A stretch of DNA of 19,416 nucleotides from an uncultured Collinsella sp. (GCA_900757235.1 CAAENB010000178.1:1-19416), one strand, 5' to 3'. Positions 7,741 through 15,144 are shown, counted from the first letter of the stretch. Translations and numbers: made by a program. The notes: generated from the letters alone by a model not told the origin.

Positions 7741-8262
7741 ATGGAAGACAGGCATCTATATCGAGAGACGCAGTGGGATGTGTCGGCCGAGGAGGGCCGT
7801 GCCCATCATGGCCTTGTCGCGATTGGTTTTGCGGTGCTTGCCGTGCTGGTGATTGCCTTTTGTATTTGGACGTTTGGCGGTCGCGGCGGCGCTGCCTGGG
7901 AGTTCGAGGCTGATGATAGCCTACCGATTATGACGGTGAGGAGTACTGGCGGTAATGCCAATACGCTCGCCGTTCCGGGCGATTATTGGTACCCGCGCGA
8001 TGAGTTTGTGCAGTTGCAGCTGAGTGGTGGGTCCATTCCAGGTGAAGAAATCGAACGCGTGACGTTTGACGCGGCGCTCAAAACGCTGACGGTGAAGCTC
8101 AAAGATCAAGGAGATGTGCCCACGACCATGGATATCGCCCTGACGGAATGGCGTCTGGAGCCTCCGACGGGTGTTGCGGTTTCCGAGGTTGAGCACGTCA
8201 AGATTGTCTATCAGGACGGTTCGACAAACGGGATTGCAAAGGCCGACGGTCTAGCAGAATAG
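7741..8262 (+). CDS. Membrane-anchored protein of unknown function
   Basis: This 173-residue protein is not one I recognise. It has a polar N-terminus of about 23 residues, one hydrophobic helix (about residues 24-45, GLVAIGFAVLAVLVIAFCIW), then a Gly-rich hinge and an outward-facing domain of about 125 residues that looks beta-rich (PIMTVRSTGG, VQLQLSGG, KTLTVKLKDQGD, HVKIVYQDGS). The topology is probably N-in/C-out. There is no lipobox. GGGGAGG just before ATG 7741 supports the start. It is divergent from thiC, with about 70 bp between the riboswitch 5' end and this start, and is followed by a palindromic repeat. Confidence 0.8.
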   Translation: MEDRHLYRETQWDVSAEEGRAHHGLVAIGFAVLAVLVIAFCIWTFGGRGGAAWEFEADDSLPIMTVRSTGGNANTLAVPGDYWYPRDEFVQLQLSGGSIPGEEIERVTFDAALKTLTVKLKDQGDVPTTMDIALTEWRLEPPTGVAVSEVEHVKIVYQDGSTNGIAKADGLAE

Positions 8263-8288
8263 GTGTCGAGCCTAGCCAGCCAATTCAT

Positions 8289-8360
8289 AAAAGTTGCGGT
8301 GGAATAGTTCCTGATTGTGCGATAAAAGGCTCAAATAGGAACTATTCCACCGTAAGTTAT
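8289..8360. repeat. Palindromic repeat, copy 1 (downstream of yaaA)
   Basis: A perfect 16-bp inverted repeat, CGGTGGAATAGTTCCT (8297-8312) with its complement (8337-8352), has a 24-base loop. The flanks AAAAGTTG on the left and TAAGTTAT on the right extend the helix with one G-G mismatch. It shares its outer arms with copy 2 near 9230-9300. On the minus strand it begins about 40 bp after the yaaA stop and ends CAACTTTTATG, so it may also terminate yaaA. Confidence 0.8.
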
Positions 8361-8398
8361 ATAGAGAAGGCTGAGCGGGTCAGTTTTGGGTGGCGGGT

Positions 8399-9208
8399 CT
8401 AGAGCATCTGTTCGTTGATGAACACGAGGGTGCCTGGGTATGAGATCTCGGGGGCGTGGCGATAGCCGATGTTGAACTCGGTGAGACGGCCGGCGTCCTC
8501 GAGTCCGTTTGCTGCCATCCAGCGCACCATGGAGCCGCGCGCCTTTTTGCTGGCGGTCGAGCGCTGGATGGGCTTGCCGTTGCGGACACCTTCGCCAAAG
8601 AGACAAGTGACGGTTGTGGCGTCGCCTGCGAGATGGGGTAGAACGGCCTTGGCGTACTCCGCGCTGGCAAGGTTGACGACCGTGGTGTTGGAGCCGGTCG
8701 GCGCAATGGCGCATGCAAGTTTGTCGCCCCAAAACGCATAGAGGTCACGGGCGTTGTTGACGGCGAGCTTGGCTCCCATTTCGAGCCGATAGGGCTCAAC
8801 GCCATGGAAAGGCCGCACACATCCGTACAATCCGGAGAGGATCCAGAGATGGTTTTGCAGCCAGTCGAGCTGTGCAGCATCCATGACCTCGGGCGCCATG
8901 CTTTGGTATTGGATGCCGTGGTAGGACATGACGGCGGGGGAGATTCGGCGCGCGATATCGGGATCGGCGAGGTCGGCATCGCTCAGGACGGGCATAAATT
9001 CGTGAAGCGTATCCAGGCACGTTGTAAGCAGCCTGTCGCTCACGTTCCAAAGGGCCTGAAGACCTGCTGCGCCATCCTCGCGTTCGATGCCTAGCAGTGC
9101 CTGATGGAGCCGGGCCGTCTCGTGCGCAAAAGGCGGTATGCCCAAAACGTCAAAGGCATCTTGAGCTGTCCGCATCTGTTTGGCGGGCGAAATGACGACC
9201 TGTAGCAC
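8399..9208 (-). CDS. yaaA: Peroxide stress protein YaaA (DUF328/UPF0246)
   Basis: This 269-residue protein starts with QVVISPAKQM, the family's SPAK signature, and contains WILSGLYGCVRPFHGVEPYRLEMG in the middle (WILSGLYG...PYRLEM is diagnostic) and KKARGSMVRWMA near the C-terminus. In E. coli YaaA lowers free iron and limits DNA damage under hydrogen peroxide; the same role is inferred here. The start is GTG at 9208, with AGGAGG five bases upstream (9214-9219). The gene lies between two copies of one palindromic repeat and is on the same strand as the M18 aminopeptidase upstream. Confidence 0.93.
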   Translation of the reverse strand: MLQVVISPAKQMRTAQDAFDVLGIPPFAHETARLHQALLGIEREDGAAGLQALWNVSDRLLTTCLDTLHEFMPVLSDADLADPDIARRISPAVMSYHGIQYQSMAPEVMDAAQLDWLQNHLWILSGLYGCVRPFHGVEPYRLEMGAKLAVNNARDLYAFWGDKLACAIAPTGSNTTVVNLASAEYAKAVLPHLAGDATTVTCLFGEGVRNGKPIQRSTASKKARGSMVRWMAANGLEDAGRLTEFNIGYRHAPEISYPGTLVFINEQML

Positions 9209-9227
9209 GGAATCCTCCTCCCGCTAA

Positions 9228-9302
9228 AAAAGTTGCGGTGAAATACAGACCGCTTTCCCCGTTGGAAGGCCTGATGAATCCGTATTTCACCGCAAGTTAC
9301 AA
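9228..9302. repeat. Palindromic repeat, copy 2 (downstream of the M18 peptidase)
   Basis: A perfect 14-bp inverted repeat, TTGCGGTGAAATAC (9233-9246) with its complement (9282-9295), has a 35-base centre that can add two more pairs. The outer arms match copy 1 except for a G-to-A change at 9241 that is balanced by C-to-T at 9287. On the minus strand it starts about 8 bp after the peptidase stop and ends CAACTTTTTTAG, the look of an intrinsic terminator. Confidence 0.82.
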
Positions 9303-9309
9303 GGGTTGG

Positions 9310-10707
9310 TTAGGCGCGCTCGAGGAAGGCTTTGTAGCCGCGGTAGGCCTCGTAGATATCGGCCTTGTTGGCGACCTCCCACAGGGCGTGCATGGACAGG
9401 ACGGCAACGCCGGAGTCGATGACGTTCATGCCGTACTTGGCCATGATGTAGGCGATGGTGCCGCCGCCGCCCGCGTTGACGCGACCGAGCTCGCAGGTCT
9501 GGAAGTTCACGCCGGCCTCGTCCATGATGTCGCGGACGAGGGCCACATACTCGGCGTCGGCGTCGTTAGAGCCGCCCTTGCCGCGGCTGCCCGTGTACTT
9601 GTTAAAGCACAGGCCGCGACCCATAAAGGCGGCGTTCTTGGTCTCGAACTTGCCGGCGTAGCCCGGGTCAAAGCCGGCGGACACGTCAGAGGAGAGCATG
9701 CGGCTGCGGGCGAGTGCGCGGCGCAGGGCCAGCGGGCTGCTCTCGCCGGCGAGCGTCATGATTTCGGCGACGGTGTTCTCGAAGAAGCGACTCGTCATGC
9801 CGGTGGCGCCCACGGAGCCGATCTCCTCCTTGTCGACGATGAGCGTGATGCTCGTGCGCTCGACGTCTGCCACGTTGATCTGAGCGAGCATGGAGGGATA
9901 GGCGCAGACGCGGTCGTCGTGGCCATAGCCCAAGATCATGGAACGGTCGAGACCCATGTCGCGGGCGGGGCCGGCGGGCACGACCTCGATCTCGGCAGAG
10001 AGGAAGTCCTCCTCCTCGACGTCGTACTGTTCCTTGAGGATGTCCAGGAACATCTGTTTGACGGGCTCCTTGGGGGCGTCCTTGTCGTCCTCGTCAAACT
10101 TGACGGGGCGGCCGCCCACGATCACGTCGAGGATCTCGGCGTCGACGGCGTCCTTGGCGGGCTTGGACATTTGCTCGCTCGAGAGGTGGATCAGCAGGTC
10201 GGAGATGGTAAAGACCGGGTCGTCCGCCTTGTCGCCGATGTTGATGTCGACGGTGGTGCCGTCCTTTTTGCAGATGACGCCCACAAGCGCGAGCGGGGAG
10301 GCTACCCAGTGATAGCTCTTGACGCCGCCGTAGTAGTGCGTGTCGAGGTAGGCCATGTCGCCGGCCTCGAAGGCGGGGTTTTGCTTGAGGTCCAGGCGCG
10401 GCGAGTCCACGTGGGCGCCCAGGATGTTAAAGCCCTGCTCGAGCGGGGCGGTGCCCAGGTTGACGAGCATGAGGTCCTTGCCGTGATTGGCGGCATACAC
10501 CTTGTCGCCGGCCTTGAGCGCGCGGCCCTCGGCGATCACGGTCTCCAGATTGACGTAGCCCGCCTCCTCGGCCATCTTGATACCGGTCTTGACGCACAGG
10601 CGCTCGGTCTTGTTCTCGCTCAAAAACTGCTTATAGCCGCGGCAAAGCTCTTCGAGCTCCTCGATTTGCTGTGGCGTGTACTTTTTCCATGCGCAGGGAC
10701 GCTCCAT
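9310..10707 (-). CDS. M18-family zinc aminopeptidase
   Basis: This 465-residue protein belongs to the M18 (aspartyl aminopeptidase-like) family of cytosolic, oligomeric dizinc exopeptidases that trim N-terminal residues from peptides. Metal and catalytic segments are in place: HVDSP with His99 and Asp101, VDKEEIGSVGATG with catalytic Glu294/Glu295, SSDVSAGFDP with Asp341, and a C-terminal SMHALWE supplying the last His. The start ATG 10707 has AAAGGAG eight bases upstream. A longer in-frame reading to 11295 runs through the opposite polA gene and is not real. Substrate preference cannot be told from sequence. The 167-bp gap to polA is divergent and should hold both promoters. Confidence 0.93.
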   Translation of the reverse strand: MERPCAWKKYTPQQIEELEELCRGYKQFLSENKTERLCVKTGIKMAEEAGYVNLETVIAEGRALKAGDKVYAANHGKDLMLVNLGTAPLEQGFNILGAHVDSPRLDLKQNPAFEAGDMAYLDTHYYGGVKSYHWVASPLALVGVICKKDGTTVDINIGDKADDPVFTISDLLIHLSSEQMSKPAKDAVDAEILDVIVGGRPVKFDEDDKDAPKEPVKQMFLDILKEQYDVEEEDFLSAEIEVVPAGPARDMGLDRSMILGYGHDDRVCAYPSMLAQINVADVERTSITLIVDKEEIGSVGATGMTSRFFENTVAEIMTLAGESSPLALRRALARSRMLSSDVSAGFDPGYAGKFETKNAAFMGRGLCFNKYTGSRGKGGSNDADAEYVALVRDIMDEAGVNFQTCELGRVNAGGGGTIAYIMAKYGMNVIDSGVAVLSMHALWEVANKADIYEAYRGYKAFLERA

Positions 10708-10873
10708 GACGCAGGCTCCTTTCGGATCGATCGTGCTGGTTGATGTACCGTGAGCCATCGTATCACGCGCGGGCCCGCGGCGGCGGGGAAGCCTGATGTG
10801 CGGTGGCTGCGGGGCGGGGAGCGTGTAAACTGGTGTGAGCAAACCGTGCCCAGCCCAAAGCGAGGTATTCAAT

Positions 10874-13624
10874 ATGTCTGACAAGCGCCGTACCTTTGCC
10901 GTCATCGACGGCAACTCGCTCATGCACCGCGCCTTCCACGCCGTGCCGCCCACCATGAACGCGCCGGACGGTCGTCCCACCAACGCGATCTTTGGCTTTT
11001 TGAATATGTTCCTCAAGATGATCGATGCCTTTAACCCCGACGGTGTGGTCGTGGCGTTTGACAAGGGCAAACCGCGCGTGCGCATGGAGATGCTGCCGCA
11101 GTATAAGGCGCAACGCCCGCCCATGGACCCCGACCTGCACGCACAGTTTCCCATGATTAAGGAGCTGCTCGCTGCGCTCAACGTGCCGATTCTGCAGTCC
11201 GAGGGCTGGGAAGGCGACGATATCCTGGGCACTATGGCTCGCCTAGGTGAGGAAGCCGGCTGCGACATGCTGCTGGTGACCGGCGACCGCGACATGTATC
11301 AGCTCGTGACCGAGCACGTCAATGTGGTCTCGACCCGCAAGGGCCTGTCCGACGTGGCAATCATGACGCCCGAGAGCGTAGACGACCTGTATCACGGCAT
11401 TACGCCGGCGCTCGTGCCCGATTTTTACGGTCTGAAGGGCGATACGTCGGACAACATTCCCGGCGTGCCGGGCATCGGCCCCAAAAAGGCGAGCGCGCTC
11501 ATTGCGCAGTACGGTAGCCTGGACGAGGTCATCGCACACGCCGACGAGGTCAAGGGCAAGATGGGCGAAAACCTGCGCGCACACATCGACGACGCGCTGC
11601 TGAGCCGTAAGGTGGCGACCATCCGCACCGATGCGCCCGTCGAGCTCGATTTTGAGACGACGTCCTTTCCGGCGTTTTCTGCCGATGAGGTCTCCGCGGC
11701 GCTAGGCACGCTTGGCATTACGGCCATGCAGAACCGTTTCCTCTCGCTGATTGGCGGCGAGGGTGGGGCTGCGGCCGCTGCCAGCACGTTTGAGATGCCT
11801 GCCGTTTCGCGTGCCGCTGCCGGCGATGCCGAGGCGCTTGCCGCCGCTGCCGTCGAGATCGCTCGCGCGATTGATGCGGGTGAGTGGATTGCCGCCGTGG
11901 TGGACGATGACAAGGAGGAGGGCGCGCTTTTTGGCCTAACGCGTACGCTGTGGCTGGCGACGTCCAAGGGGATGTTTGCGCTCGAGGAGGGCGACGGCTC
12001 TACACCTGCCGAGGTCGATGGCTTTAACGTTGCCCGCGGCGTGATCGCCGGCGTGCTCGCGCGCCTGTTTATGGAGGGCCGTGTGGCGAGCCCGGATATG
12101 AAGGCGCTGCTGCATGAGCTTTCGCCCATTGATTCTTCTGAGCCCGAGCTCATGGATCCGCTGGCCGTCGATTCCACGCGCATCTTCGATACCGTGGTCG
12201 CCGCCTACCTGCTGGATTCCGATCGCTCCGAGTTTGACGAGGCATATCTGGCCGATACGTATCTGCAGATGGCGCTGCCTGCGGCGCGCGGTGCAGAGGG
12301 TGCCGGTGAGGACGCTCCGGCGCCCGCCGCTCGCACGGCGGCCTTGACGTTGGCGCTGGTCGCACCGCTGCGCGACCGCATGGCCCGTGAGAACGCCGCC
12401 AACGTGTTCGATGGCATCGAGATGCCGCTCGTGCCGGTGCTTGCCAAGATGGAGCGCGCGGGCATGCTCGTGGATCCCGACCGCCTGCGTAATCTGTCAG
12501 AGGGCCTGGCGACCCAGATCACCGAGGTCGAGCGCAGCATTCGCGACCTAGCGGGTGACGAGACCTTTAATATTGGCAGTCCCATGCAGCTGTCGCATGT
12601 GCTCTTTGATGTGATGGGGCTTCCGACCAAGGGCCTCAAGAAGACTAAGCGCGGCTACTATTCGACCAACGCCAAGGTGTTGAGCGACCTTGCCCGCGAC
12701 CACGAAATCGTGCGTCTGATCTTGGATTGGCGTGAAAAGTCCAAAATCAAGTCCACCTATCTGGACACGCTGGGCCCGCTGCGCCGTGGTGACGGTCGCG
12801 TGCACACCACGTACAACCAGACCATCACGGCAACAGGGCGTCTGTCCTCGAGCGACCCGAACCTGCAAAATATTCCGACTCGCTCGGAGCTGGGGCGTAC
12901 CGTCAAGACGGCGTTTTCGGCAGGCGAGGGAAGCGTCTTTTTGGCGGTGGACTACTCGCAGATCGAGCTGCGTCTGCTGGCACATCTTTCGGGTGACGAG
13001 CACTTGGTGCGCGCCTTTAACGAGGGCGAGGACTTCCATGCCGAGACGGCGGCGCGCGTGTTTGGTGTGCCGGTGTCCGAGGTAACGCCCGACCTGCGCA
13101 GTCGCGCCAAGGCCGTGAACTTTGGCATCGTGTATGGCCAGCAGGCCTACGGCCTGTCGCAGTCGCTGCATATCTCGATGGCCGAGGCGCGCGACATGAT
13201 CGACCGCTACTACGAGGCCTACCCGGGCGTGCGTACGTTCCTCGACAACGTGGTGGCGCGCGCCAAGCAGACGGGCTACGCCGAGACCATGTATGGCCGC
13301 AGACGCCATATTCCCGAGCTCAAGGCCAAAAACCCGCAACTCCGTGGCTTTGGTGAGCGCACGGCCATGAACCACCCTATGCAGGGCACCGCCGCCGACA
13401 TCATCAAGATCGCGATGGCCCGCGTAAGCCGTCGCCTGGAAGAAGAAGGCTTTGCCGCCCACATGATCCTGCAGGTACACGACGAACTGGACTTTGAGTG
13501 CCCAGTCGATGAAGTCAAGCGCCTAACCACCATGGTCCGCGACGTCATGGAGCACGTAGTAGACCTCCGCGTACCCCTCATTGCCGAAGCCAGCACCGGC
13601 ATAACCTGGGCCGATGCCAAATAG
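10874..13624 (+). CDS. polA: DNA polymerase I, proofreading domain degenerate
   Basis: This 916-residue replication/repair polymerase removes RNA primers and fills gaps. Residues 1-300 are the 5' nuclease: VIDGNSLMHRAFH, EGWEGDDILGT, LVTGDRDMYQLV and GLKGDTSDNIPGVPGIGPKKA. Residues 300-540 occupy the place of the 3'-5' exonuclease, but the Asp-x-Glu, Asn-x3-Asp and Tyr-x3-Asp motifs are missing, so proofreading is predicted absent, as in Taq, Bst and many actinobacterial enzymes. Residues 540-916 are the polymerase: motif A DYSQIELR (Asp693), the O-helix with Arg742, Lys746 and Phe750, and motif C VHDELDF (Asp870-Glu871). Phe750 matches E. coli Phe762. The start ATG 10874 has CGAGG eight bases upstream, and TGTAAACT (10825-10832) could be its -10. 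Confidence 0.97.
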   Translation: MSDKRRTFAVIDGNSLMHRAFHAVPPTMNAPDGRPTNAIFGFLNMFLKMIDAFNPDGVVVAFDKGKPRVRMEMLPQYKAQRPPMDPDLHAQFPMIKELLAALNVPILQSEGWEGDDILGTMARLGEEAGCDMLLVTGDRDMYQLVTEHVNVVSTRKGLSDVAIMTPESVDDLYHGITPALVPDFYGLKGDTSDNIPGVPGIGPKKASALIAQYGSLDEVIAHADEVKGKMGENLRAHIDDALLSRKVATIRTDAPVELDFETTSFPAFSADEVSAALGTLGITAMQNRFLSLIGGEGGAAAAASTFEMPAVSRAAAGDAEALAAAAVEIARAIDAGEWIAAVVDDDKEEGALFGLTRTLWLATSKGMFALEEGDGSTPAEVDGFNVARGVIAGVLARLFMEGRVASPDMKALLHELSPIDSSEPELMDPLAVDSTRIFDTVVAAYLLDSDRSEFDEAYLADTYLQMALPAARGAEGAGEDAPAPAARTAALTLALVAPLRDRMARENAANVFDGIEMPLVPVLAKMERAGMLVDPDRLRNLSEGLATQITEVERSIRDLAGDETFNIGSPMQLSHVLFDVMGLPTKGLKKTKRGYYSTNAKVLSDLARDHEIVRLILDWREKSKIKSTYLDTLGPLRRGDGRVHTTYNQTITATGRLSSSDPNLQNIPTRSELGRTVKTAFSAGEGSVFLAVDYSQIELRLLAHLSGDEHLVRAFNEGEDFHAETAARVFGVPVSEVTPDLRSRAKAVNFGIVYGQQAYGLSQSLHISMAEARDMIDRYYEAYPGVRTFLDNVVARAKQTGYAETMYGRRRHIPELKAKNPQLRGFGERTAMNHPMQGTAADIIKIAMARVSRRLEEEGFAAHMILQVHDELDFECPVDEVKRLTTMVRDVMEHVVDLRVPLIAEASTGITWADAK

Positions 13625-13681
13625 GAAAGCACTTCGTAAGGTAAGCTCGCCCAAGACGCAAGCCCCCACATACTTAAGATT

Positions 13682-13712
13682 TGGGACAAACACTACTGAT
13701 TAATTTGTCCCA
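13682..13712. repeat. Inverted repeat TGGGACAAA after polA
   Basis: TGGGACAAA (13682-13690) is matched by TTTGTCCCA (13704-13712) across a 13-base AT-rich loop, about 58 bp after polA. It lacks a T-run on the plus strand, so a terminator role is uncertain. Confidence 0.6.
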
Positions 13713-13724
13713 CAGTAACCAAAA

Positions 13725-13761
13725 CAGAGGGGAGCCCCTTCCAACAAGGGGCTCCCCTCTG
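13725..13761. terminator. Strong 16-bp hairpin between polA and the HAD gene
   Basis: CAGAGGGGAGCCCCTT pairs perfectly with AAGGGGCTCCCCTCTG around CCAAC. On the minus strand it is followed by TTTTGG and on the plus strand by CTCAAATCATTT. It most likely ends minus-strand transcripts coming from the HAD gene and probably also stops polA transcripts. Confidence 0.8.
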
Positions 13762-13796
13762 CTCAAATCATTTCAGCTAAGTATCTAGACACTCAA

Positions 13797-13991
13797 GACG
13801 CCATCTTGGCGGCAGGAAAGTAAACCTAGGGCCTGGCCGGGCGGCACGGGTTAACTTTTCGTAGATTCCGCACGCAAAGAAAGCCACTTAATGTGGCTTT
13901 CGTCTTGCGCAGGACCTGACCGAGCGAAAAGTTATCCCGTGCCGCCCGGCCAGGCCCGATGGGACGGCTACCGAGCCGCCAAGATGGCGTC
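13797..13991. repeat. Nested ~195-bp inverted repeat overlapping the HAD gene 3' end
   Basis: There are three paired blocks. Outer: 17 bp (13797-13813 with 13975-13991). Middle: 22 bp, very GC-rich (13829-13850 with 13936-13957). Inner: 10 bp, TAACTTTTCG (13852-13861 with 13925-13934), one mismatch from the middle block. The spacers between the outer and middle blocks (15 and 17 bases) do not match. The 63-base centre holds its own hairpin, AAAGCCAC/GTGGCTTT (13880-13900). The right outer block is coding: it encodes the Asp-Ala-Ile-Leu-Ala-Ala end of the HAD protein, so the left block is an inverted copy of that gene end. Confidence 0.85.
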
Positions 13992-14795
13992 GATGAGCGT
14001 CAGTACGCCCCCGTCGTTGTTGCTCGGAATGCGCCACTTGGCGTGCGCGTTCATGTGCTCCTCGGCATTGTCCACGATAAAGCTGTGGCCGACGCGCTCC
14101 AGCATGGGGATGTCGTTGTAGGTGTCGCCCACGGCGGCAGCATCGGCAATATCGATGCCCAGGTGCTCGCACAGGTGCGCGACGCCGGCGCCCTTGTCGA
14201 CGCCCAGGTTCATAAAGTCGATCCACTCGCGCCCGGCGTTGGTGACGTAGAGCTTGTCCGAGAACTCGGGGCTATAGGTCTCGCGGAAAGCGGGCTCGGC
14301 GTCGTAGCCGGGGAAGAAGATCGAAATCTTGTTGGACTCGAGATCAATGCCCTCAAAGCTGTCGACGTAGTTGATTGTGTTGTAGTAGACGCTGATCTCG
14401 TCGTGGTATTGATGGTCGCGGGCAAGTACGTAGAACTCGTCGAAGCAGCACAGGACGGGGACAGCGCGAGGATCCTCCGAGGCACGGCTCAAGACCTGCT
14501 GATACAGCTCCACATCAATATTGCTCTTATAGATATAGCTACCGCGATAGATCACGCACGCTCCGTTATCGGGACAAAAAGCGAGGCGGTTCTTAATGCC
14601 CTCGAACATTTCCTCGAGCTTGGGGGCGGGACGTCCGCTGGCGGGGCAGAATACGATGCCGGCGTCGGCGAGCTTGTCCAGGCGCTCATCAAGACCCTGG
14701 GGCAGCACACGCTCGTCGGTCAGCAGCGTCTTGTCCATATCGACGGCGAGAATCTTAATGTTGCCGATGTTGGCGTCCGATTCGTAAGTTTGCAT
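13968..14795 (-). CDS. Cof-type HAD-IIB phosphatase
   Basis: This 275-residue protein is in the HAD superfamily, Cof/YbhA-like IIB branch, which dephosphorylates sugar phosphates, nucleotides or cofactors. Motif I is VDMDKTLL with nucleophile Asp19 and acid Asp21; the common DxDGT is DxDKT here. Motif II is the ASGRP segment, and motif IV is AVGDTYNDIPML, followed by the usual C-terminal family pattern. The central cap domain lies between. The substrate is unknown. The ATG at 14795 is preceded by GAAAGGCG. The last six codons before the final Arg form the right outer arm of the nested inverted repeat. It is divergent from argG. Confidence 0.9.
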   Translation of the reverse strand: MQTYESDANIGNIKILAVDMDKTLLTDERVLPQGLDERLDKLADAGIVFCPASGRPAPKLEEMFEGIKNRLAFCPDNGACVIYRGSYIYKSNIDVELYQQVLSRASEDPRAVPVLCCFDEFYVLARDHQYHDEISVYYNTINYVDSFEGIDLESNKISIFFPGYDAEPAFRETYSPEFSDKLYVTNAGREWIDFMNLGVDKGAGVAHLCEHLGIDIADAAAVGDTYNDIPMLERVGHSFIVDNAEEHMNAHAKWRIPSNNDGGVLTLIDAILAAR

Positions 14796-14938
14796 AAAAA
14801 TGCGCCTTTCGTTTCGAGATTGTTTCAGACGTTATAACCATCAACTAGTAGTCGAGCGTATTTTCGCAGGAATGGTGCGTATTTGCACTGCAATTCACAA
14901 ACTAATGAAAAAACTTTTCAGAAATTTGAATTTGTCGC

Positions 14939-14966
14939 TTGCGCAACGTGCACTTTATCGTAATAT
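14939..14966 (+). promoter_or_regulatory. Candidate argG promoter
   Basis: TTGCGC (14939-14944) and TAATAT (14961-14966) are 16 bp apart and would start RNA near 14973. That is exactly one base before a well-formed three-way-junction fold, which supports the call. Just upstream, TGAAAA-AAC-TTTTCA (14906-14920) is a perfect short inverted repeat that could be an operator, possibly for an ArgR-type repressor; this last point is inference. Confidence 0.45.
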
Positions 14967-14973
14967 AGCGAAC

Positions 14974-15030
14974 ATCGAAAACGGAGACGGCAAAAGAGCC
15001 GTTTACCGAGGAAAAGGTACCGTTTGCGAT
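14974..15030 (+). ncRNA. Predicted three-way-junction RNA at the 5' end of the argG leader
   Basis: ATCGAAAACGG (14974-14984) pairs with CCGTTTGCGAT (15020-15030), 10 of 11 positions. It encloses two hairpins: ACGGC/GCCGT (14987-15002, loop AAAAGA) and TACC/GGTA (15004-15019, loop GAGGAAAA). Only two bases and one base separate the helices, giving a compact junction. I cannot match it to a known aptamer. It could be a ligand sensor, a transcript-stabilising cap or chance folding. Confidence 0.5.
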
Positions 15031-15069
15031 ATTTGAATTGCGCCCGGCGATACGTGAAAGGAGAGGCAG

Positions 15070-15144
15070 ATGCAGTTCGTAAAGATCATCACCACTGCAG
15101 ACAATGCCATCCGACGCCAGCGCGCAATTTCCCGACGACGATAA
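15070..15144 (+). CDS. Arg-rich leader peptide upstream of argG
   Basis: This 24-codon ORF has a strong ribosome binding site (AAAGGAG at 15057-15063, six bases before ATG 15070). The peptide begins MQFVKIITTADNA and ends IRRQRAISRRR, with six Arg in the last 10 codons, three of them consecutive and immediately before TAA. Four of the six Arg codons are CGA (15112, 15133, 15136, 15139). All 12 Arg codons of argG are CGC or CGT, so CGA looks rare here and its clustering looks deliberate. The position, 205 bp before the gene for the penultimate step of arginine synthesis, suggests that ribosome stalling at low arginyl-tRNA controls argG. No product function other than regulation is proposed. 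Confidence 0.72.
   Translation: MQFVKIITTADNAIRRQRAISRRR

Noticed and set aside
8289..9302. yaaA plus its flanking repeats as one composite mobile element
   Set aside because: Each repeat is a complete palindrome and sits behind a different minus-strand gene; there is no transposase or target duplication around the pair, so two independent gene-end repeats fit better.
10708..11295. N-terminal extension of the M18 peptidase to 661 residues
   Set aside because: It would run through the opposite polA coding region; the M18 homology starts at ATG 10707, which has a good ribosome binding site.
15011..15028. T-box-like GGTACCG in the argG leader
   Set aside because: The surrounding sequence lacks the full conserved T-box (TGGNACCGCG), no antiterminator/terminator pair with a U-tract follows, and the bases are better used by the three-way junction.
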